From the NCBI GenBank assembly GCA_017421145.1, contig JAFOTA010000045.1, positions 1 through 11,815 on the forward strand: 11,815 bases of DNA, given 5' to 3'. The translations under genes were made by a program, and so were the position numbers. This stretch comes from Treponema sp. GTDB taxonomy: Bacteria > Spirochaetota > Spirochaetia > Treponematales > Treponemataceae. Shown in pieces: positions 7,293-11,815 of the stretch (within the stretch, counting starts at the first letter, position 1; the number at the start of each line of letters is the position of its first letter). The notes below the pieces were generated by a model that was given only the letters and a program-made list of their open reading frames with translations, had not been told where the DNA came from and searched no databases.

Positions 7293-7340
7293 GGTGCTGG
7301 TTTTATTTTGGAAAATGAATTGAACTGGAAACTACGACCT
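7250..7340 (+). promoter_or_regulatory. Leucine attenuator: pause hairpin (1:2) and antiterminator (2:3)
   Basis: Two mutually exclusive pairings precede the terminator. Strand 1 (7250-7257, inside the Leu codons) pairs with strand 2 GAGGTGC (7291-7297) as seven base pairs with one bulge. Strand 2 can instead pair with strand 3: 7292-7295 with 7337-7340 (four pairs), then a 2x2 mismatch, then 7298-7304 with 7328-7334 (seven pairs including G-U). Strand 3 contains the lower half of the 5' arm of the terminator, so 2:3 blocks termination. A ribosome stalled on the Leu codons would cover strand 1 and leave strand 2 free (readthrough). A ribosome reaching the stop at 7290-7292 would cover strand 2 and allow the terminator. 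The pairings were found by eye; the logic follows the classical his/leu/trp attenuators. Confidence 0.75.
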
Positions 7341-7369
7341 GCTGCTTCGGCGGCGGGTCTTTTTTTTTT
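7336..7369 (+). terminator. Intrinsic terminator of the leu attenuator
   Basis: Ten base pairs (7336-7345 with 7350-7359, two of them G-U) close a TTCG loop, flanked by C and G as in the extra-stable C(UUCG)G tetraloop. They are followed directly by ten T (7360-7369). It lies about 120 bp upstream of leuA and downstream of the leader peptide stop, so it acts before the structural gene. Confidence 0.93.
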
Positions 7370-7370
7370 A

Positions 7371-7483
7371 AGGAGGCATGATAAAAACTACATCCATGTA
7401 ATTTTTATCATGACAGATTTTGCCGTCGGCAAAACTGTGATTTCGTGCCTCCTGCACGACCGCTAACGCGGAGTTTTAAGGAG
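7371..7483 (+). promoter_or_regulatory. Structured leader module between the attenuator and leuA
   Basis: Several strong inverted repeats are packed here. Hairpin A is 7377-7387 with 7402-7412 (11 perfect pairs, plus inner TACAT/ATGTA). Hairpin B is ACAG 7413-7416 with 7435-7438, continuing as TTTTGCC 7418-7424 with GGCAAAA 7428-7434. Hairpin C is CGTGC/GCACG (7444-7448, 7454-7458) with loop CTCCT. Hairpin D is CCGC/GCGG (about 7460-7471). AGGAGG (7371-7376) can pair with CCTCCT (7448-7453) and enclose A and B in a three-way junction. The same CTCCT (7449-7453) is also complementary to the leuA Shine-Dalgarno AGGAG (7479-7483). It could be a translational switch or simply an inserted palindromic repeat element; the sequence alone does not decide. 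Confidence 0.5.
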
Positions 7484-7489
7484 ATTTTT

Positions 7490-9175
7490 ATGGCAGGTAT
7501 GAATCCTAACGGCAAGTACGCTCCAATCGCAGACATTCCTCTGGAAAACAGGGAGTGGCCTTCAAGAAAAATCACAAAAGCCCCGGTATGGTGCTCAGTG
7601 GACCTCCGTGACGGCAACCAGGCTCTGGTCAACCCGATGGGCATTGAAACGAAGCTTGCATTTTTCGATTTGCTCGTAAAGATAGGCTTCAAGGAAATTG
7701 AGGTCGGCTTTCCGGCAGCTTCGGACACTGAATATGAGTTCATACGCAGGCTCATAGAGGAAAAAAGGATCCCGGACGACGTGACCATCCAGGTTCTCTG
7801 CCAGGCAAGGGAAGCGCTCGTAAAAAAGACGATTGAATGTCTCAAAGGCGCGCCGAAGGCCATTTTCCACATATATAACTCAACTTCTCCGGCACAGAGA
7901 AAGTATACTTTCAACAAGAGCAAGGAAGAAATCAAGCAGATTGCAATCGACGGCGTAAAATGCATAAAAAGCTGCCTGAGCGAAGAGGACAGAAAGAGGA
8001 TAAGGCTCGAATATTCCCCTGAAAGCTTCAGCATGACGGAAATCGATTATGCGGTAGAAATCTGTGAGGCAGTCAAAAACGAATGGGGCTGCTCACCGGA
8101 CAACAAAATCATCATGAACCTGCCTACGACCGTTGAATGCTCCACACCGAACGTGTATGCCGACCAGATCGAATATTTCTGCAAGCACATAACTGACAGG
8201 GACAGCGTTATAGTCAGCACTCACTGCCACAATGACCGCGGAACCGGAGTCGCATCAGCCGAGCTTGGACTTCTTGCAGGAGCAGACCGCATCGAAGGAT
8301 GTCTTTTCGGAAACGGAGAGCGCACAGGAAACCTCGATGTCGTGACGGTCGCAATCAACATGTTCAGCCAGGGAGTCAACCCGGAGCTTGATTTCCATGA
8401 CGTTGAATCCATAGCCGAAAAATACATGGAATACACGGGCATGGAAATTCCACCGAGAACCCCATGGGTCGGAGAGCTTGTTTTCACGGCATTCAGCGGA
8501 AGCCACCAGGATGCAATCAGAAAGGGACTTGCAGCACGCGCGAAGATGGACAAGAACGCACTCTGGGACGTACCATACATACTCATCGATCCGCATGACA
8601 TCGGAAGGCAGTATGAGGGCATAATCAGAATCAACAGCCAGTCAGGAAAAGGCGGTTCAGCATACATCCTTGAGCAGGATTACGGTCTCTCGCTCCCGAA
8701 AGCAATGCACCCGGTACTTGGTTCCGCAATCAAAGATGCAGCCGACAAAGCGCAGAGGGAACTCAAGGCCGATGAAATCTACGCGATATTCGAAAACCGC
8801 TGGCTCAACAACAAAAAGAACCTCAGCATAATAGACCTGTCCGAAACCCATGTCGAAGGAAAAGACGGAAACGGATCTACAGAAACCACGCTCTGCCGTG
8901 CAGTCGTCAACTGGAAAGGACAGCAGATTTCCATCGGTGAAAAAGGAAACGGTCCTCTCGATGCATTTGCAAACGCACTTTCCCAGACACCGGCACCAAG
9001 GTTCAACATCACTGCATTCCATGAGCACAGCATAGGAACCGGAAACAACACTTCCGCCGTAGCTTATGTCCAGCTCACATGTGAAGACGGCAACCAGTAC
9101 TGGGGAGTAGGAAAGTCAACCGACGTCGGACGCGCAGGTGTCGATGCAGTCGTAAGCGCGCTCAACCAGATTTAA
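7490..9175 (+). CDS. leuA: 2-Isopropylmalate synthase, LeuA type 2
   Basis: LeuA condenses acetyl-CoA with 2-oxoisovalerate, the first committed step of leucine synthesis. The 561-residue length and the DLRDGNQALVNPMG block (38-51) identify the LeuA2 form rather than the shorter DGEQ-type enzyme. The TIM-barrel catalytic domain contains the metal-binding THCHND (244-249, His245 and His247, with Asp41 in DGNQ) and the signature GNGERTGNLD (274-283). The C-terminal part (about 430-561) is the leucine-binding allosteric domain, which ends in a glycine-rich GTGNNTSAVAYVQL block. The frame is open to a GTG at 7445, but the ATG at 7490 has AAGGAG 6 nt upstream and starts where the family starts. 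Transcription is probably controlled by the attenuator at 7233-7369. No other leucine gene follows; the next gene is convergent, so leuA is monocistronic. Confidence 0.97.
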   Translation: MAGMNPNGKYAPIADIPLENREWPSRKITKAPVWCSVDLRDGNQALVNPMGIETKLAFFDLLVKIGFKEIEVGFPAASDTEYEFIRRLIEEKRIPDDVTIQVLCQAREALVKKTIECLKGAPKAIFHIYNSTSPAQRKYTFNKSKEEIKQIAIDGVKCIKSCLSEEDRKRIRLEYSPESFSMTEIDYAVEICEAVKNEWGCSPDNKIIMNLPTTVECSTPNVYADQIEYFCKHITDRDSVIVSTHCHNDRGTGVASAELGLLAGADRIEGCLFGNGERTGNLDVVTVAINMFSQGVNPELDFHDVESIAEKYMEYTGMEIPPRTPWVGELVFTAFSGSHQDAIRKGLAARAKMDKNALWDVPYILIDPHDIGRQYEGIIRINSQSGKGGSAYILEQDYGLSLPKAMHPVLGSAIKDAADKAQRELKADEIYAIFENRWLNNKKNLSIIDLSETHVEGKDGNGSTETTLCRAVVNWKGQQISIGEKGNGPLDAFANALSQTPAPRFNITAFHEHSIGTGNNTSAVAYVQLTCEDGNQYWGVGKSTDVGRAGVDAVVSALNQI

Positions 9176-9219
9176 AACTTGAACCGGGGTTCCAGAAATC
9201 TTCCTGCATGTTTTGGGCC

Positions 9220-10299
9220 TCAGTTCTTTTTTCCCGGTGACTGCTCCTTTGTTGCGGAAACTTCGTACCATTGGTCTTTCGCCGAGAAAAGATTTTCGGA
9301 AGAAATTTTTTCCACGTTGCGGCGGCATGCAGAATGGGACTCCCTGTTCAATGAAGACGTGGCGAACGCTGATCCTGCATCGCAAGAGTTTTCCCCTTCT
9401 CCGTTTCTCCATGCACCGGAATCCTTGACCACAGCGGCATGCTGCTCGATTGAATCCCATGAGCCGGGTTTTTCAGGATCGGTGTATGCAAATGCATCCA
9501 TGATTTTACCGGAAGCATGATCCCTTACGAAAATTATGTCCGAAGAAGTGCCGAAGCGACCCTCGCTCTGGTTGTCCGCAAAAAGATCCCTCGCACCGGG
9601 GCTTGAATCAGAAGTGGAAGCGGCGGATAGATTTCCGTCAAGCTCATCGATGCAGCCCTTGTCTCCGTTACGCATGTGCACGGTTATGTATTCGCCCTTC
9701 GAAACCTCTATTGCCGGGAAACAATACCTTTTTCCTTCACCGTCAGATGCGCTCACAATCTCCACTCCCGAAAGATTTCCTGAACTAAGCGCATAAAGCT
9801 CCACGAATTCAGACTTGTCCGACTTCGACTTGTTTTTTATCCTGATTTCAGAAAGCGCAAGAACCGGAACCCTGTCATTGTAGCCTAGAAAATCGATGCT
9901 TATGGTCACCGTATTTCCGTTCCTGTCTTCAATGACGGCATCAAGCACATAGCTTTTTCCTATGACCATTTTTTCTTCCATAATAAAGTCCACGCCGGGA
10001 TTATCCACGCCAAGCTCGAATCCTACGGCACCGCAATCAGAACCGTCGCCAGACCTTACGCTCGCGCTCGAAACGGATACATTCTTTGAAAATCCAACGG
10101 ACAAGCGATTTGAATCGACCACACGGACATACGTAATCTTCGGGGATGAAAAATCACCTTCAAGGAATTCGGTCCCTTCTACGGACGTGCGGCAGCTGAA
10201 CGGAACGGCTGAAATGACCACGGCAGAAACCATTGCCATAGCGGGCAATAAAGTACGGACAAAATACTCCCTGAATCCTTTTGAACATTTTTCTTTCAT
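9220..10299 (-). CDS. Putative lipoprotein with Ig-like and lamin-tail (LTD) domains
   Basis: This is a 359-residue exported protein of unknown function. Residues 1-35 form a signal sequence (basic start, hydrophobic 17-35) ending in PFSC, with Cys36 as the likely lipidated residue. The lipobox is atypical but spirochaetal lipoboxes are relaxed. Residues 53-141 resemble a bacterial Ig-like domain (ITYVRVVDSNRLSVGFSKNV, then EDRNGNT). Residues 147-215 carry a lamin-tail pattern: SEIRI, EFVELYALSSGNLSGVEI, then FPAIEVSKGEYITVHM. The C-terminal SSLNR and WYEVSATKEQSPGKKN (344-359) match the usual end of such domains. The ATG at 10299 is 8 nt after AAAGGAG; the GTG at 10308 overlaps that site and is less likely. 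It converges on leuA with only 44 bp between the stops and no clear terminator there. Confidence 0.8.
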   Translation of the reverse strand: MKEKCSKGFREYFVRTLLPAMAMVSAVVISAVPFSCRTSVEGTEFLEGDFSSPKITYVRVVDSNRLSVGFSKNVSVSSASVRSGDGSDCGAVGFELGVDNPGVDFIMEEKMVIGKSYVLDAVIEDRNGNTVTISIDFLGYNDRVPVLALSEIRIKNKSKSDKSEFVELYALSSGNLSGVEIVSASDGEGKRYCFPAIEVSKGEYITVHMRNGDKGCIDELDGNLSAASTSDSSPGARDLFADNQSEGRFGTSSDIIFVRDHASGKIMDAFAYTDPEKPGSWDSIEQHAAVVKDSGAWRNGEGENSCDAGSAFATSSLNRESHSACRRNVEKISSENLFSAKDQWYEVSATKEQSPGKKN

Positions 10300-10304
10300 T
10301 GCTT

Positions 10305-10406
10305 TCACTCCTTTGAGGAAATGCCGGACATTGCAGAATCAAGAAAAACATGCCTTCCGAATCTTTTGTCAGCGAGTTTTTTACCGTCCTGCAAAAAATC
10401 CGGCAT
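10305..10406 (-). CDS. Unrecognised 33-residue ORF coupled to the lipoprotein gene
   Basis: The ORF starts at an ATG (10406) with AAGGAGG 4 nt upstream, the strongest Shine-Dalgarno in this part of the window. It encodes 33 residues beginning MPDFLQDGKKLADKRFGRHV and ends at TGA 10305-10307. The stop codon overlaps the Shine-Dalgarno (AAAGGAG) of the lipoprotein gene, leaving 5 nt between the TGA and its ATG, a layout typical of translational coupling. The peptide is charged, has no signal or membrane segment, and matches no family I know. It could be a small protein, a translated leader controlling the lipoprotein, or the remnant of a larger gene. Confidence 0.5.
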   Translation of the reverse strand: MPDFLQDGKKLADKRFGRHVFLDSAMSGISSKE

Positions 10407-10800
10407 CTGGCCTCCTTATATGTTATATGCAGAGAAAATGCGGTTTCGGCACAAAAATGCAAAAAAAAAATCAAAAAAACGGGGATGTGCCATAAGGAAA
10501 CATAATCAGAAGCCGCCTGATTAATCACCAACCCCGCCGCAGAGCAATACGCCACCTTGTGGCACGGTATGGTGTTCTCATAAGGTATTGCAGTCGGATT
10601 TAATACCCCTTGTTTCGCCCCAGAGGGGCGGGGTATTAAACCCTCCGCTCGAATAAGCGATTCCCTAAAGTCCGCAAGTGCTTATGCCGAAAAACTAGGA
10701 AAATGGTGGATATGATATGGGGCACCGTAAAAAACAGGGAAACGCTGAGCAATTCCTAAGTTTTTGATGTTGCCGCAGGGTTAGATGCGTGGGAGGAAAT
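10407..10800. other. Divergent intergenic region, no convincing gene
   Basis: About 390 bp separate the minus-strand 33-residue ORF from the plus-strand DUF2259 gene. The first part (about 10460-10480) is rich in poly-A (poly-T on the minus strand), and TATAAC close to the minus-strand Shine-Dalgarno is a weak -10 candidate without a good -35. The middle (10503-10640) is palindrome-rich. The last part (10641-10800) shows only weak hairpins such as CGCT/AGCG near 10646-10659 and the Shine-Dalgarno of the next gene. No good promoter for the plus-strand gene was found; TATGAT at 10711-10716 lacks a matching -35. Confidence 0.6.
10503..10640. repeat. Palindrome-rich element, possible dispersed intergenic repeat
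   Basis: Successive inverted repeats are TAATCAG 10503-10509 with 10517-10523, GCAATAC 10544-10550 with 10585-10591 enclosing GCCAC/GTGGC (10551-10563), and TTTAATACCCC 10599-10609 with 10630-10640 enclosing CGCCCC/GGGGCG (10616-10621, 10625-10630). The GC-rich core in AT-rich surroundings and the lack of a coding frame resemble short palindromic (REP/MITE-like) elements. Neither strand ends in a T-tract, so a simple terminator does not explain it. That it is repeated elsewhere is inference; only one copy is in the window. Confidence 0.5.
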
Positions 10801-11511
10801 ATGAAAAGGATTATCATCGCTGCATTGTGCGCCGCACTTTCTGTTGTTCCGGCCTCTCTTTTTGCCGGGGATGCGGCTGTTTTTTCCGATATAGGATTTT
10901 CTCAGGACGGACTGACCTATGTCTTCGGCGAATACGGAAAGACCGACCAAAAATATCAGGCTTGGGCTGAAATCTATACAGTTGACGTAAAGGAAAACGA
11001 TTATGTTTCAGGAGGCGTGTTCAAGACGAAACCTTCCTCATCAACCTCGGGGATTTCAGGAAAAAAAGCTTTCGAAAACCTGATTTCCAAGAGCAAATGG
11101 TTCTGGGGAAAATACAACTGCGTGCCTTCACAGCCGGGAAATCTGCTCTACGTGCGTGAATCAGAAGAAAAAAAGCCGACCGAGCAGATCGTGTTCAAGG
11201 ATTTCGAATCATCCACGGAAGAAAAATCCATATACTACTATATAACTTTGGTTCCTGAGTATTTCGGACAGGGCAGGAACATAGAATCAAAATTCTACAT
11301 AAGCCTTGAAAAAAAGGATTCCGACGGAAATGTGATCGAATCAAAAAAAATCGGAACGCCTGACCTTAAAAGAAAGGGTGTGTCAAACTACAGGATTGAC
11401 AGGATTTTCACCGACGCATCAGGAAAAAGCCTGATTTTCATCGTTGAGAAAACCATAAACGACGATACCGGAAAATCAATCCGCTATATGGTTGAGGCGG
11501 CAAGGTTCTAG
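10801..11511 (+). CDS. Predicted secreted protein, DUF2259 family
   Basis: This is a 236-residue exported protein of unknown function. Residues 1-22 are a signal peptide (MKR, hydrophobic 4-21, probable cleavage after SLFA). The mature start FSDIGFSQDGLTYVFGEYGK and then AWAEIYTVDVKENDYVSGGV (about 53-72) match my memory of the DUF2259 family (predicted secreted proteins, common in treponemes). The rest is charged, with alternating beta-strand-like segments. The frame is open to a GTG at 10789, but GGAGG 4 nt before the ATG at 10801 decides the start. A membrane protein gene begins 6 bp after the stop, so the two are likely one operon. Confidence 0.78.
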   Translation: MKRIIIAALCAALSVVPASLFAGDAAVFSDIGFSQDGLTYVFGEYGKTDQKYQAWAEIYTVDVKENDYVSGGVFKTKPSSSTSGISGKKAFENLISKSKWFWGKYNCVPSQPGNLLYVRESEEKKPTEQIVFKDFESSTEEKSIYYYITLVPEYFGQGRNIESKFYISLEKKDSDGNVIESKKIGTPDLKRKGVSNYRIDRIFTDASGKSLIFIVEKTINDDTGKSIRYMVEAARF

Positions 11512-11517
11512 GATTCC

Positions 11518-11815
11518 ATGACCGTAAGAACAAGGAACAAAGTCTACCTGATATTTTTCATCATATCTCTCCTTTTCATGATAGGTGCGATAGCCGGCGC
11601 AGCATTCCTTACAAACGAAGGACTCATGCACAGAACCGGTCTTGAACCTAATGAATGGGCGGTCGCTTCATCCGTAATAGCCATACTAATGTTTTTGTGC
11701 TATGTACCTGCAGCCGCCGGATTCATATGCTTCGGATTCGAAAAGACAAGCTCCGATGAAATAGTTTTCTTCCTGATTTTCCTGATCTGCTGTTTTTTTG
11801 AAGGCGTAAGGCTCC
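11518..11815 (+). CDS. Unrecognised integral membrane protein (partial, runs off the right edge)
   Basis: The ATG at 11518 opens a frame with no stop through 11815 (99 residues visible). Hydrophobic segments lie at about 9-31, 46-72 and 80-95, separated by short charged loops, so this is the N-terminal membrane part of a larger protein. It could be a sensor or 7TM-like receptor with a cytoplasmic output domain beyond the window, but nothing visible proves this. It starts 6 bp after the DUF2259 stop with only a weak AGGA site, suggesting translational coupling to that gene. Confidence 0.75.
   Translation, partial: MTVRTRNKVYLIFFIISLLFMIGAIAGAAFLTNEGLMHRTGLEPNEWAVASSVIAILMFLCYVPAAAGFICFGFEKTSSDEIVFFLIFLICCFFEGVRL

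Noticed and set aside
7378..7401. Seven-codon ORF right after the terminator, preceded by AAGGAGG
   Set aside because: Only one nucleotide separates GGAGG from the ATG, too close for initiation, and the bases are better explained by hairpin A and the AGGAGG/CCTCCT stem.
7233..7489. T-box riboswitch controlling leuA
   Set aside because: No T-box 14-nt core or specifier-loop layout was found; the Leu-run leader ORF explains the leader better.
7408..8034. 208-codon minus-strand ORF
   Set aside because: It is antisense to leuA, and its hydrophobic composition is a by-product of the codon pattern on the other strand.
8221..9051. Several minus-strand ORFs within leuA (8221-8667, 8255-8596, 8657-9028, 8779-9051)
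   Set aside because: All are shadows of the conserved leuA frame.
9176..9219. GAACCGGGGTTC palindrome as a bidirectional terminator between leuA and the lipoprotein gene
   Set aside because: The loop would be too small and no T-tract follows on either strand.
10160..10555. 131-codon minus-strand ORF crossing the lipoprotein start and the palindromic element
   Set aside because: It overlaps the signal-peptide region of the lipoprotein in another frame, covers non-coding repeats and lacks a convincing ribosome site.
10703..10759. 18-codon plus-strand ORF with an AGGA-like site upstream of the DUF2259 gene
   Set aside because: The ribosome site is weak and too close, and there is no run of a regulatory amino acid or any other support.

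Overview
The window looks like chromosomal DNA of a free-living or gut/rumen-type Treponema-like spirochaete. This is inferred from gene content, not from an rRNA marker. The indicators are an archaeal-type (V/A-type) ATPase operon, a DUF4954 protein next to rsgA, a DUF2259 secreted protein, a lipoprotein with a relaxed lipobox, and moderate GC. Unlike the host-restricted pathogens of the genus, this organism makes or at least regulates leucine synthesis (leuA).

Layout. Positions 1-7111 are almost solid minus-strand coding, read right to left. rsgA (6149-7111) and a 747-residue DUF4954 beta-helix protein (3889-6132) form one unit. A good sigma70-like promoter overlapping the end of the DUF4954 gene then starts secG (3385-3801), a PTS EIIA-2 (PtsN-like) protein (2883-3350) and the first V-type ATPase genes: a G/H-like coiled-coil stalk subunit (2557-2862), subunit C (1517-2545) and subunit I (1-1524, cut by the left edge). 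Gaps are 11-34 bp and C/I overlap by 8 bp, so this is probably a single operon continuing off the window.

Positions 7112-7489 are a 378-bp divergent control region and the most interesting part. It holds a minus promoter for rsgA with almost no 5' UTR. It also holds a plus promoter for a 19-codon leader peptide with four consecutive Leu codons, a C(UUCG)G-looped intrinsic terminator, and a competing antiterminator: a complete ribosome-mediated leucine attenuator. A second highly structured module with alternative pairing partners for the leuA Shine-Dalgarno follows. leuA (7490-9175) encodes a type-2 2-isopropylmalate synthase.

Positions 9220-10406 (minus) encode a lamin-tail-domain lipoprotein and, just upstream and overlapping its ribosome-binding site, an unrecognised 33-residue ORF with a strong Shine-Dalgarno. 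Positions 10407-10800 are non-coding and include a palindrome-rich stretch (10503-10640) that looks like a dispersed repeat. At the right edge a DUF2259 secreted protein (10801-11511) is followed after 6 bp by a membrane protein that runs off the window (11518-11815).

No tRNA, rRNA, CRISPR array or transposase gene was seen.
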